A stretch of DNA of 44,145 nucleotides from positions 1 through 44,145 of the forward strand of contig NSLH01000022.1 of NCBI GenBank assembly GCA_002763895.1. Direction: 5' to 3'. Below are positions 8,295 through 17,255 of the stretch, one piece after another (the stretch's first letter is position 1; the number at the start of each line of letters is the position of its first letter). The position numbers and the translations under genes are program-made. The stretch comes from [Chlorobium] sp. 445 (GTDB lineage: Bacteria > Bacteroidota > Chlorobiia > Chlorobiales > Thermochlorobacteraceae). The notes below the pieces were generated by a model that saw only the letters and a list, made by a program, of their open reading frames with translations, was not told the DNA's origin and ran no database searches.

Positions 8295-9287
8295 ATGAAA
8301 AATGTCCTCATTATTGGTACAACAGGCGTTTTAGGCAGGGAACTCGTGCCACGCCTCAAAGCCAAAGGATATCAGGTACGCGGGCTTGTACGCCCTGAGT
8401 CCAAAGAAAAATTAGAAGCTGCACGCGCAGCAGGGCTACCAGAGTTTGAGGTTGCTTTTGGCAACATTATGGACAAGGCGAGCTTAGTGCAAGCCATGCA
8501 GGGAATGGATGTCGTGATTTCTTGTGTGAGCGCAGGACAAGACCGTACAGCTCAATCGCGTGGCAATGCAGAGCACTTCGGACAAATGAATGCCATTGAA
8601 GCCGCAAAAGAGACAGGCGTAAAGCAGTTTATTTTTACTTCGACACTCTTTCCTAAAAACTCTCTCGGATACAGTTTCGTCTGGGCAAAGCTAATGACAG
8701 AGGAAAAACTACGTGAAAGCGGGCTAACCTACACGATTTTCCGTCCATGCGGATTTTTCTACGAGCTCTATTACAGAGGCGAGCCGTTTGTTCAAGCCAC
8801 AAACATCTTTCCCATTCTCGGTGATGGCAAAACCACGACGCAAATGCTTGCAGAGCAAGATGTGGCAGCAATGTATGTTGCAGCAATTGGCAACCCAGAG
8901 TGCTTGAACAAAACACTGGAAATTGGTGGTGGTAGACTCATGACTTTTAATGATCTCATTGAAGAGTGGTCGAAGGTGAGAATGAAGTATGAAGGCAAGC
9001 CTGTTGTAGCGTTCCACATTCCTGTAACGCCGCTACGTATCTTTGCTGAAGCCGTCAAGCCTTTCTGGGAGCAAGCGTGGGGACTAGTGCATCTCTTAGA
9101 TTTTAGTTACGACAATATGGCGTGCGACATGACAGAACCTAAGCGCATCTTGGGCATCGATCGCCTGATGACGCTGGAGGAATACATCACAGAAGCCTAT
9201 GAGAAAAAATATGCCGGGCGGCTTCATCAGGCAACAAGTGCAACAAGTGAGCACTTGACATCTGAACAAGTCTCTCACACGGCATAA
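8295..9287 (+). CDS. NAD(P)-binding SDR, NmrA/Ycf39/divinyl-reductase-like
   Basis: Atypical short-chain dehydrogenase of about 330 aa with a Rossmann glycine motif at the very N-terminus (IIGTTGVLGRELV). RPCGFFYE and LGDGKTTTQMLAEQDVAAM match the later core of NmrA-like, Ycf39-like and 8-vinyl-reductase (BciA/DVR) proteins. It lacks the fuller BciA signature I would expect around the RAKLKFE region (FVWAKLMTEEKL here), so I do not call it bciA. Its position between the PucC-like gene and pscC suggests a role in bacteriochlorophyll synthesis or complex assembly. The C-terminal tail is Ser/Thr-rich and may be disordered. Confidence 0.72.
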   Translation: MKNVLIIGTTGVLGRELVPRLKAKGYQVRGLVRPESKEKLEAARAAGLPEFEVAFGNIMDKASLVQAMQGMDVVISCVSAGQDRTAQSRGNAEHFGQMNAIEAAKETGVKQFIFTSTLFPKNSLGYSFVWAKLMTEEKLRESGLTYTIFRPCGFFYELYYRGEPFVQATNIFPILGDGKTTTQMLAEQDVAAMYVAAIGNPECLNKTLEIGGGRLMTFNDLIEEWSKVRMKYEGKPVVAFHIPVTPLRIFAEAVKPFWEQAWGLVHLLDFSYDNMACDMTEPKRILGIDRLMTLEEYITEAYEKKYAGRLHQATSATSEHLTSEQVSHTA

Positions 9288-9443
9288 TAAGCATGCATCA
9301 AGTTTGAACTAAGCGTGGTCGATAGAGCCGAATTTTCAGGCAAGTGGTTCTACTGCGTAACATGAGTTTTTACACTATGGTCTAACTTTGTCTGCGCGCG
9401 GTCTCGCTTCGCAAAAAACTTTAAGTAAATTAGAGTGGTTTCA

Positions 9444-9462
9444 GTGGGTAGTGTTTACCCAC
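9444..9462. repeat. Inverted repeat upstream of pscC
   Basis: GTGGGTA, 5-base loop, TACCCAC: a perfect 7-bp dyad about 100 bp before the pscC start, in a 277-bp region with no gene. It could be an operator or an RNA hairpin; no T-tract follows. I found no convincing promoter box pair in this region. Confidence 0.4.
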
Positions 9463-9564
9463 AGCGCACATTCAACTCGCATAGTAGTTTTGCGCATTGC
9501 ATTGTGAGTGTGGGCAGACAAATGTATCGTAGTATCTGCAACAACTAAACAACTTTCGCAAACT

Positions 9565-10563
9565 ATGGACAGATCATCAATTAAGCTCTTCCTTGCAGTC
9601 GTGCTCGGTATCTTGACAATCTTTGTCATTTATCTAGCAGTTGCAGCATGGAATGGCGTTCCCGTCAGTAAAGTCGGCTATACTTACATTAGATACGTTG
9701 CGCTGTTTCTGGGCGCCAGTCTAACGGTGTGGATTGCTGGCAAATTCGTACAGCAGTACAATTCAGGGTGGTTCCTGCCAATTATTTTCGTCGGCATGGC
9801 ATCTATCTTCTTTGCGTGGATCGGGGTAGTGGCTACCAACCCGCGTGAAGTCAGAGTCTTCAAGGATGGCAGCCCTGCACCACGTACCGTTGCGCAACTT
9901 AACGGCGAAGAGCCAGTGCCTGCTACACCTGCAAGCGAGGTAACCCCGCCAGCTTTGACCTCTGTCGATGCCGCCAAAGCTGAGTACGATGAGTTAATGA
10001 AGAAATACGACTTCCCTGAAAAGTATCGCCAATTCGATGAAACCTTTATCGTATCCGAATCAAAGGTTAACGAATTTGTGGCGCAAATGCTCGCTTCCAA
10101 AAATTCTAAAGGTGAAGCCATCAAGGTAGAAGATGTTGATGTCTTCAAAATTCAGAACTACCTGATGAAGGAATTTTTGAAGCGTAAGGAAGAAAAGGAA
10201 AAGAAAGCCTCAGAAGCGACTTCCGCTGTCAATGCCCCTGCGCCAGCAACGGTTGCTGCTGCTGAGCCAGCTCCAGCTGATGAACCTGCGGCACCTGCTG
10301 AAGCAGTAGTCGTACCAGCCTCTGGTGGACAAGATGCACTAGCTTATGAAGCACTCTACAAAAAGAAGTGTGCTAGTTGCCATTCGCTGAGTGCCAATGC
10401 AGGCAAGATGCGCCAAAAGTGGATGAAAGATGATGCGAAAACGCTGGAACTTGTCCAATGGATGCAGCGCCTTGCAAAACAAGATCGCTCCAAAGCCTTC
10501 ACCGATGATGAAGCTAAGAAAATCGCAGCGTTCATCAGAGCGCCCGGCGCAAAACTTTACTAG
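9565..10563 (+). CDS. pscC: Reaction-centre cytochrome c (PscC-like) with extended linker
   Basis: Donates electrons to the special pair of the type-1 (P840) reaction centre in Chlorobiota. Three membrane helices (about 7-29, 38-60 and 68-90) are followed by an exported C-terminal c-type haem domain with CASCH at 269-273, the known PscC (cytochrome c-z) architecture. At 332 aa it is far longer than the roughly 206 aa I recall for Chlorobaculum PscC. The extra length is a charged helical segment (about 135-215) and an Ala/Pro-rich tether (about 216-255). The start is ATG 9565; the frame is open upstream from a GTG at 9508, but that adds residues before the first helix. The axial Met may be one of those in KMRQKWM. 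A terminator follows. Confidence 0.82.
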   Translation: MDRSSIKLFLAVVLGILTIFVIYLAVAAWNGVPVSKVGYTYIRYVALFLGASLTVWIAGKFVQQYNSGWFLPIIFVGMASIFFAWIGVVATNPREVRVFKDGSPAPRTVAQLNGEEPVPATPASEVTPPALTSVDAAKAEYDELMKKYDFPEKYRQFDETFIVSESKVNEFVAQMLASKNSKGEAIKVEDVDVFKIQNYLMKEFLKRKEEKEKKASEATSAVNAPAPATVAAAEPAPADEPAAPAEAVVVPASGGQDALAYEALYKKKCASCHSLSANAGKMRQKWMKDDAKTLELVQWMQRLAKQDRSKAFTDDEAKKIAAFIRAPGAKLY

Positions 10564-10583
10564 CCGACTTTCAAACCCTGAAG

Positions 10584-10626
10584 AAAGCGTTTCAAGGCAC
10601 AAATCTTGAAACGCTTTTTATTTTGT
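10584..10626 (+). terminator. Rho-independent terminator after pscC
   Basis: A 13-bp perfect stem (AAAGCGTTTCAAG / CTTGAAACGCTTT) with an 8-base loop, followed by TTATTTTG. It lies 20 bp after the pscC stop. Confidence 0.9.
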
Positions 10627-10651
10627 CTTTCAGTCTTACTACGATACCACT

Positions 10652-11368
10652 ATGTCCGTCATTCTCATCACTGGCGCAGGTAAAGGGATTGGGCGCCATC
10701 TTGCTCTTGAATTTGCACAGCGCAAGTGCACTGACTTTGAGCCTAAGTTGTTGCTTGTCTCCCGCACCCACGCCGATTTAGAAACGCTTCAACACGAGTG
10801 CCACCAGCATCATGTGGAAGCAGAAATTTGTGTCGCTGATATTGCCCGCCTCTCTGACATTGAAAACATCTACACGTGTGCCATCAAGCGTTTCGGCAAG
10901 ATTGACTGCCTCGTCAACAATGCAGGTGTGGGGCGCTTCAAGAACATCTTAGAGCTCACCGAAGAGGACTTTGACTACACCATAGACATTAACCTAAAAG
11001 GCACATTTTTCCTGACTCAGAAGGTCTTTGAAGACATGCAACGTCGCCGTAGTGGGCATATCATTTTCATAACCTCTGTGGCAGCAGAGACCCCCTTTGA
11101 GCAAAGTGCAATTTACTGCATGTCAAAGTTTGGTCAGAAAGGCTTGGTAGAAGTCCTCCGACTTTATGCGCGCAAATGCAATGTGCGTGTAACCAACATC
11201 ATGCCCGGCGCGGTCTATACGCCAATGTGGGGCGAAGATGCTCAAAAATTCCAACCACGCATGATGATGCCTGAAGATGTTGCAAAACTTGTCGTGGAGG
11301 CATACTTGCAGCCCGAGCGCACCAGCGTTGAGGAAATTGTCTTACGACCTATCGCAGGAGATTTGTGA
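10652..11368 (+). CDS. Sepiapterin reductase (biopterin synthesis SDR)
   Basis: Classical NADPH-dependent SDR, 238 aa, that reduces sepiapterin in biopterin-type pterin synthesis; green sulfur bacteria make pterin glycosides. It has TGAGKGIG near residue 8, NNAG near 89, and the catalytic Ser142-Tyr155-Lys159 triad. As I remember the structurally studied Chlorobaculum tepidum enzyme, long segments agree, including VNNAGVGRF, LTEEDFDYT, NLKGTFFLTQ, YCMSKFGQ and LYARKCNVR. This is one of the stronger taxonomic indicators in the window. It follows the pscC terminator and appears to be its own unit. A generic FabG-like role is the alternative but fits less well. Confidence 0.88.
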   Translation: MSVILITGAGKGIGRHLALEFAQRKCTDFEPKLLLVSRTHADLETLQHECHQHHVEAEICVADIARLSDIENIYTCAIKRFGKIDCLVNNAGVGRFKNILELTEEDFDYTIDINLKGTFFLTQKVFEDMQRRRSGHIIFITSVAAETPFEQSAIYCMSKFGQKGLVEVLRLYARKCNVRVTNIMPGAVYTPMWGEDAQKFQPRMMMPEDVAKLVVEAYLQPERTSVEEIVLRPIAGDL

Positions 11369-11382
11369 TGCATGTGACGCAC

Positions 11383-11656
11383 TTACTGCAAAGTGCGAAC
11401 TTTCATTGACACTACTTCTTCAGTCAGAATATCTACCTTGAAGACTTTATAGCGGCGCACAAGATTTGATAACGCATACGACGAATCATTGGTGGGCATA
11501 TCGTAGCCAATGGTAACAAACCAGAATTGCCCATCTTCCGACTTTCTCAATTTCTTCAACGCAGATATTTTGATAGGCAGCATCTTGCATCACATCACGA
11601 AAGTGCGAGAGCGCTTTCTGTGCCGCTTCCTTGAAACCTACAATGTTTTTGGACAT
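11383..11656 (-). pseudogene. Frameshifted small gene of unknown function
   Basis: The frame from ATG 11656 (MSKNIVGFKEAAQKALSHF..., ending near EEIEK) runs out of frame at about 11538-11546. Coding sense continues in another frame as SEDGQFWFVTIGYD... to KVRTLQ at 11383. Joined, it is a roughly 90-aa soluble protein; the second half (YKVFKVDILTEEVVSMKVR) looks like a compact alpha/beta tail seen in small uncharacterised proteins. I do not recognise a function. The shift is probably a base-call error, as elsewhere in this window. It converges with the sepiapterin reductase gene. Confidence 0.55.
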
Positions 11657-11756
11657 ACTACTAAATTTGAGTTAGAGTTTGTGTAAGATACGCACTTCGA
11701 CTGAACGTCTTTAGAAGGCAAGGCGTTTTGAGAACAATGTTTTCTTCATTTCGGCA

Positions 11757-12442
11757 TGATTGAACTCAAAGACGTTGTCAAAATCTACAACGAAAAAAAC
11801 TGCACCAGTCTATGCGCTTGCAGGGGTCTCACTCAAGATTGAGCGGGCCGAACTTGTAGCACTCATGGGCAGTTCGGGCAGTGGCAAGACCACAATGCTG
11901 AACATTGTGTCGGCAATTGACAAACCGACGCGCGGCACCGTGAAAATTGATGGAACGGATATCAGCATGATGACCGAGCGCGAACTGACGGCATTTCGAC
12001 GCAAAAAAATTGGGGTCATCTTCCAATTCTTCAATTTGATGCCCACACTCACCGTACTGGAAAATGTGCTTTTGCCAAGCACGCTGGCGCGCTTACCTGA
12101 AAAAGAAACACAGCGCGTGCATTGATGCTCATTGAACGCGTAGGACTTTCACATCGGCTGTCGCATAAGCCCTTTGAACTCTCAGGCGGAGAAATGCAGC
12201 GCACCGCAATTGCCCGCGCTTTGATGAACAATCCTGATATCATTATTGCTGACGAACCAACGGGAAATTTGGACTCAAAAAATGCGGCACAAATTTTGGA
12301 CCTTGTAGAAGAGCTAGCGCGTGAGCAAAAAAAGACATTCATCATTGCCACCCATGCCAGTGATGTAGCGCAAATCGCGGACCGTACAATTGTCATGCGC
12401 GATGGACAAATCGTGGAAGATGAACTTGCCATAAGACGCTGA
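11757..12442 (+). CDS. LolD/MacB-type ABC transporter ATPase (two frameshifts)
   Basis: ATP-binding subunit of an ABC exporter of the LolD/MacB/FtsE group. Reconstructed order: an N-terminus from ATG 11757 (MIELKDVVKIYNEK), Walker A GSSGSGKTT, the Q-loop in FQFFNLMPTLT, signature LSGGEMQR, Walker B IIIADEPTGNLDS and the H-loop ATHAS. About 228 aa in total, normal for LolD. Two shifts break it: one in a run of seven A at 11793-11799 and one near 12108-12118. The downstream nadE starts 33 bp later. No permease gene is adjacent; the LolC/E pair at 2247-4795 is a possible partner. Confidence 0.82.
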
Positions 12443-12475
12443 AAGTGTTTGCCCTAACGCTATCAAAACGCTCCA

Positions 12476-13288
12476 ATGAATTACCAACTTGTTGAAGACA
12501 TTCTGCTCAATTTCATTCGCTGCGAAGTGCGCAAAGTCGGATTTGAGAAAGTTGTACTCGGGCTTTCAGGCGGTGTGGATTCGGCAGTGTCGTGTGCCTT
12601 GGCGACACGTGCATTAGGCAAGGAAAACGTGCTGGCTGTGATGATGCCCTACAAAACAAGTAGCCCCGATAGTCTCTCTGATGCAGAATTGCTGATTGCG
12701 CAGTTAGGCATTGCCTCAGAGCGGCGTGATATTACACCAATGGTTGATGCGTATTTTGCAACAGAGCCTGATGCCAATCACGTGCGTCGTGGCAATGTTA
12801 TGGCGAGAATGCGTATGATTGTGCTCTATGATATTTCCATGCGCGATCATCGACTCGTGATAGGCACAAGCAATAAAACGGAATTGCTGCTGGGCTACGG
12901 CACACTCTTTGGCGATATGGCTTCCGCAATCAATCCGATTGGTGATCTCTACAAAACGCAAGTTTGGCAGTTAGCTAAGCACCTGCAGATACCGCAGCGC
13001 ATCATTGATAAAAAGCCCAGTGCAGACCTCTGGGAAGGACAAACAGATGAAGATGAGCTTGGCTTCACGTACGCTGAAGTCGATAAATTGCTCTATCAAA
13101 TGATAGACTTGCGCCTATCCGATGAAGAACTCATAAAGAGTGGAACTTCTGCGGCGTTTTTGAGTAAAACAAGGCAACTTGTCGTGCGCAGTCAATTTAA
13201 GCGAATGACACCAGTGATTGCAAAACTTTCTGCACGCACACTGGGCGTTGATTTTCGCTATGCGCGCGATTGGCAAGCTGTCAAATAA
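12476..13288 (+). CDS. nadE: NAD+ synthetase, ammonia-dependent type
   Basis: Final step of NAD synthesis: adenylates nicotinate adenine dinucleotide and amidates it. The PP-loop SGGVDSAVS is at 31-39. Further family segments are [20 protein letters not shown] (about 130-149) and [18 protein letters not shown] (about 180-197). At 270 aa it has only the synthetase domain and no N-terminal nitrilase/glutaminase, so it should use free ammonia. It is one of three NAD-related genes in the window (with nadV and nrtR), though about 15 kb from them. A STAS gene starts 21 bp after it. Confidence 0.92.
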   Translation: MNYQLVEDILLNFIRCEVRKVGFEKVVLGLSGGVDSAVSCALATRALGKENVLAVMMPYKTSSPDSLSDAELLIAQLGIASERRDITPMVDAYFATEPDANHVRRGNVMARMRMIVLYDISMRDHRLVIGTSNKTELLLGYGTLFGDMASAINPIGDLYKTQVWQLAKHLQIPQRIIDKKPSADLWEGQTDEDELGFTYAEVDKLLYQMIDLRLSDEELIKSGTSAAFLSKTRQLVVRSQFKRMTPVIAKLSARTLGVDFRYARDWQAVK

Positions 13289-13309
13289 CTCTTGAACTCA
13301 ATAGGTACA

Positions 13310-13690
13310 ATGCAAAGCATTTTTCTGATTACTTTTGCTGCTTCCCAACGAAGCGACGAAAACACAAATGCACTGATTTTGAACACTAAAACGTCATCGC
13401 TGCGTGCCGAAATAGAGCTGAGCGGTGATCTCTGGGGCGGCGAGCAGTCACAACCACTCTATAACGAGGTAACGCGCCTGCTTGAAGCTGGGCACAAACA
13501 CATTATCTTGGATATCAAAAATGTCTTTTTTGCAAATAGCTCAGGCGTAGGATTGCTGATTCGCTTGCATGTCAAAGCCGAAAAGCATGGTGCGAAGATC
13601 ACAATTGCAAATCCTAATCCGAACCTCAAAAAGGTCTTTGAGACAATGAACCTCAATCAAGTAATGCATATTGTATCGGCATCCGTTTAG
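13310..13690 (+). CDS. STAS-domain anti-sigma factor antagonist-like protein
   Basis: A single STAS domain of the SpoIIAA/RsbV type, about 126 aa. The motif LDIKNVFFANSSGVGLLIRL (about 67-86) contains the Ser-Ser-Gly that in this family is phosphorylated by an anti-sigma kinase (Ser77 or Ser78). The first 30 residues are not family-like and the start is uncertain; ATG 13310 is used, with TTG 13292 as an alternative. No kinase, phosphatase or sigma factor lies next to it, so its partner is unknown. A clear terminator follows. Confidence 0.8.
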   Translation: MQSIFLITFAASQRSDENTNALILNTKTSSLRAEIELSGDLWGGEQSQPLYNEVTRLLEAGHKHIILDIKNVFFANSSGVGLLIRLHVKAEKHGAKITIANPNPNLKKVFETMNLNQVMHIVSASV

Positions 13691-13721
13691 AGCTTATCAC
13701 AGCGCCATCATGCGACTACAG

Positions 13722-13745
13722 GGCAGTGCATAACACTGCCTTTTT
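13722..13745 (+). terminator. Rho-independent terminator after the STAS gene
   Basis: GGCAGTG, 5-base loop, CACTGCC, then TTTTTG. It lies 31 bp after the STAS stop, in the gap before the convergent kdsC gene. Confidence 0.85.
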
Positions 13746-13812
13746 GCGTTCATGCCAATTTTGGCTGTAAAAAGATGCAAGCAAGTGTAAAGGGTAGAGT
13801 ATTTGGAGAGTG

Positions 13813-14355
13813 TCAAGGGCGCATGGCACTTTTTTCACCACGCAGGTAAAGCAACCGCTCTGCAAAATCTCGGAAGGCACCATATCCACCACGTGCTTTG
13901 CACACATAGTGCACAATGGAGCGAATTGCAGGCAGTGCATCGTTGGGAGAGGCGGTCAAGCCCGATTCGCCAATGATGTGAAGAATATCCCAATCGTTCA
14001 TATCGTCACCGATGTAAGCAAGATTTTCAACTTTCAAACATGTTTCTTTAAGGATGTGCTCAAGATGCGCACGTTTATCTTTGATACCAAGGTAGAGAAA
14101 GGGGAGATGAAGTTTTTCAGCACGTTTTTTGACACTGCCCGATTGCTCACCAGTGATAATTGCCGTTTCTATGCCAGCCAGTTTACGCAAACGCTCCACA
14201 CCCATGCCATCACGGATAGAAAAACGCTTTAATTCTTCGCCGCGCTCGGAGTAATAGACGCCGGTGTCAGTCAAGACGCCGTCGTTATCGGTGAGCACAA
14301 GTTTGATGCGCGCGGCACGCTTCTTTTGTTCGGCAAGCGAGAGTTTTTTGGGCAT
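13813..14355 (-). CDS. kdsC: 3-deoxy-D-manno-octulosonate 8-phosphate phosphatase
   Basis: HAD-superfamily C0-type phosphatase that forms Kdo for lipopolysaccharide core synthesis. The nucleophile motif TDNDGVLTD (Asp23 and Asp25), a Thr in AIITGEQ, a Lys in GIKDKRAH and the metal site GDDMNDWD follow in the usual order. The GGYGAFRDF tail matches KdsC. Its 180 aa is normal. It follows uvrA with a 9-bp gap, making leuS-uvrA-kdsC a likely unit. No cap domain is present, as expected for the tetrameric class. Confidence 0.9.
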   Translation of the reverse strand: MPKKLSLAEQKKRAARIKLVLTDNDGVLTDTGVYYSERGEELKRFSIRDGMGVERLRKLAGIETAIITGEQSGSVKKRAEKLHLPFLYLGIKDKRAHLEHILKETCLKVENLAYIGDDMNDWDILHIIGESGLTASPNDALPAIRSIVHYVCKARGGYGAFRDFAERLLYLRGEKSAMRP

Positions 14356-14364
14356 CTCATTAGC

Positions 14365-17215
14365 TTAGCTTTTTTTGAGATACTCACGCAGGTATTTGGC
14401 AGTGTAGGAGCGCTCTGACATAGCAACCTCTTCGGGTGTGCCTTGCGCAATAATTTCACCACCACGCTCACCTGCCTCTGGTCCTAAATCAATAATCCAG
14501 TCCGCTTGCTTGATGAGGTCAAGATTGTGTTCAATGACGACAAGTGTGTTGTTTTGCTCAAGAAGTCGATTGAAGCAGGCGATGAGTTTTCGAATATCAT
14601 CAAAGTGCAAGCCTGTCGTCGGCTCATCGAAGATAAACAAGCTATTTTTGGATTCACTGCTAGCGATGTGATAAGCAAGTTTCAGGCGCTGGGCTTCGCC
14701 ACCAGAAAGTGTACTGCCAGATTGACCGAGCTGCAAATAATCTAAGCCAACTTCCTGCAAGATTTTGAGTTTTTTTACGATGTTCTTTTGGTCGCTAAAA
14801 ACTCGGCAGCTTCGGCAACTGTCATCTCCAACACATCGGCAATAGATTTGTCTTTGTAGCGGGCATTCAAGGTATCGCTTTTGTAGCGCTTGCCGTTGCA
14901 AGCCTCACAGATGGTTTCAACGTCTGCAAGAAATTGCATCTCAACGCGAACAATGCCTTCACCTGCACAGGCTTCGCAGCGACCCCCCGGAATGTTAAAC
15001 GAGAAATAGCCTGCATCCCAGCCTTTCATTTTGGCATATGGGGTTTGGGCAAACAGCAAGCGAATGTCATCAAAGACTTTCATGTAAGTAGCTGGATTGC
15101 TGCGACTGGAGCGTCCGATTGGCGACTGGTCGACAATCTCGACTTTCTCGACAAGGTGTGCGCCACGCAGCGCTTTGTGAGTGCCAACTTTTTCACTGGT
15201 GCCGACTTTTTGTTTAAGCAAACCCAAGTAGAGAATGTCGTGCACCAGCGTAGATTTGCCTGAGCCGCTTACGCCCGTTACACAGGTCATGACGCCAAGC
15301 GGAAATTTGACCGTGAGGTTTTTGAGATTATTCTCGAGCGCGCCCTCAATTTCAATTGCCCTTGAAAAATCCACGGCGCGTCGCTGTTGAGGCACAGCAA
15401 TAGCATGTTTGTTGTAAAGATATTTTCCGGTAAGTGAATGAGGCGATTGTACCACGTCGGCAGGTGGACCTTGAAAGACAAGCGAGCCGCCATGGCGACC
15501 AGCACCTATACCCAAATCAATGAGTTCATCAGCAGCTTCGATAATTTCGCGGTCGTGCTCAACAACGACAACCGTATTGCCAATATCGCGCAAGCGTTTG
15601 AGAATTTGAATCAGCCGTGCGGAATCGTGTTGATGCAGTCCAATCGAGGGCTCGTCCAAAATGTAAATGGAGCCCATGAGTGAAGAGCCGAGCGAAGTTG
15701 CTAAGTTGATGCGTTGCGACTCTCCACCTGAGAGTGTGTTCGAGGGACGATTCAGTGTCAGGTAGTCTAAGCCTACTTCAACCAGATAGCCCAAGCGTTT
15801 TTCTAGTTCATTCAAAATGGTTTGTGCAATCTCTTTATCGAAGCGCGAGATTTCAAGGTGTTTGATAAACTCATAGGCTTCAGCGATGCTCATTTGCACA
15901 ATGTCGAAAATCGTTTTGCCGGCAACTTTCACATACAAGGCTTCTTTGCGCAAGCGAGAGCCACCGCAGTCGGGGCAAGTGGAGTAGCCGCGGTAGCGAT
16001 TAAGCAGCACGCGGTAGTGCATCTTGTATTGCGCTTCTTTTTCAACTTCTTCAAAGAAGCCGTTGATGCCAAGAAAGCCATCTTTCGGTGCACCTTGCCA
16101 AATCAGTTTTTGGCACTAGCAGGAAGTTTGCTGTAGGGCATATCGAGCGGAAGGTCATATTTTGGTGCGATTCGAATGAGCGCACGCAAATGCTGAGAAT
16201 GCTTATCTGAGTTCCAACAGACGATGGCGCCATCGCGCAAGCACAAGGCTTTGTTCGGCACCACTGCATCTTCATCGATGCCAGCCACACGCCCAAGACC
16301 TTGACAAGTTGGACATGCCCCAAAGGGCGAATTAAACGCAAAAAGCTGAGGCGTGGGTTCTTCGTATTCGACACCGTTGAGTTCAAACTTATCGCTAAAG
16401 ACATAATCTCTGCCTTCCAAAACACGCACGGTGCAATAACCATTCGATTCAGCAAAAGCGGTTTCAACAGCTTCCGTGATGCGTGAGAAAGTCTCATCGT
16501 TGTGTTTGAGAACTAACCTATCGACCAGCACAAGCAACTTTTCTTGCTCTTTCTTTGCAAGTGCAAGCAATTTTTTTCATCGTCTGGACGACTGACATCT
16601 AAAAGGGTTTTTCCATGAACAATACGGTAAAAGCCTTTTTGTTTGAGGGTTTGGATTTCTTCTGTGAGCGTGCGGTCTTTTTTTCTTTTCGTCTTTGTGA
16701 TGCGGAAAGGGAAAGCAGATGTAGAACTTGATGCCTTCTTCCAAAAGCCGCATTTGAATCAAGACATCTTCGGGCGAGTGCTTGAGCACCATTTCATGTG
16801 TATCGGGTGAATAGGTTTTCCCAATGCGTGCAAAGAGCAGTCGCAGGTAGTCATAGATTTCCGTAACTGTACCAACGGTTGAGCGTGGATTTTTAGAAAT
16901 GGTTTTCTGTTCAATTGCAATAGCAGGCGCGATGCCAGAGATAAAATCTACATCAGGCTTTTGCATGCGCTCGAGAAACTGGCGAATGTAAGCAGAGAGC
17001 GATTCCACATACCGGCGATGCCCTTCCGCATACAGCGTGTCGAAAGCAAGGCTAGATTTCCCTGAGCCACTGACGCCTGTGATGACAACCAGCTTATTGC
17101 GCGGAATAACAACATCAAGATTTTTGAGGTTGTGTGTTCTTGCCCCTTTGATGAAAATCCCATTTACAGCTCGGCTGGTCTGAGAAGCCAACGGCGTGTG
17201 AACTTCTGCACTCAT
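14365..17215 (-). CDS. uvrA: Excinuclease ABC subunit A (four frameshifts)
   Basis: DNA-damage recognition ATPase of nucleotide excision repair. Visible parts are Walker [13 protein letters not shown] near the N-terminus, the zinc cysteines of CPTCQG and CPDCGGSRL, signature [10 protein letters not shown], a second Walker [11 protein letters not shown], the [14 protein letters not shown] zinc module and a second signature [10 protein letters not shown]. Reconstructed length is about 950 aa, normal. Shifts occur in a T run at 16678-16684 (one extra), a T run at 16571-16577 (one missing), near 16103-16108, and in a T run at 14786-14789 (one missing). Each can be repaired by one base to restore family sequence, so the gene is probably intact in the organism. 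Confidence 0.9.
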
Positions 17216-17255
17216 GCTTTAGGATGTCTAAGTTTGCACAGCGTAAATGAACTGA

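Noticed and set aside
8295-9287. Calling the NmrA-like SDR bciA (8-vinyl reductase)
   Set aside because: The core resembles the family, but several segments I associate with BciA/DVR are absent, so only the superfamily is supported.
9383-9390. TAACTTTG as the pscC promoter -7 box
   Set aside because: It matches TAnnTTTG, but no TTTG or TTG lies 19-21 bases upstream, and it is about 175 bp from the start codon.
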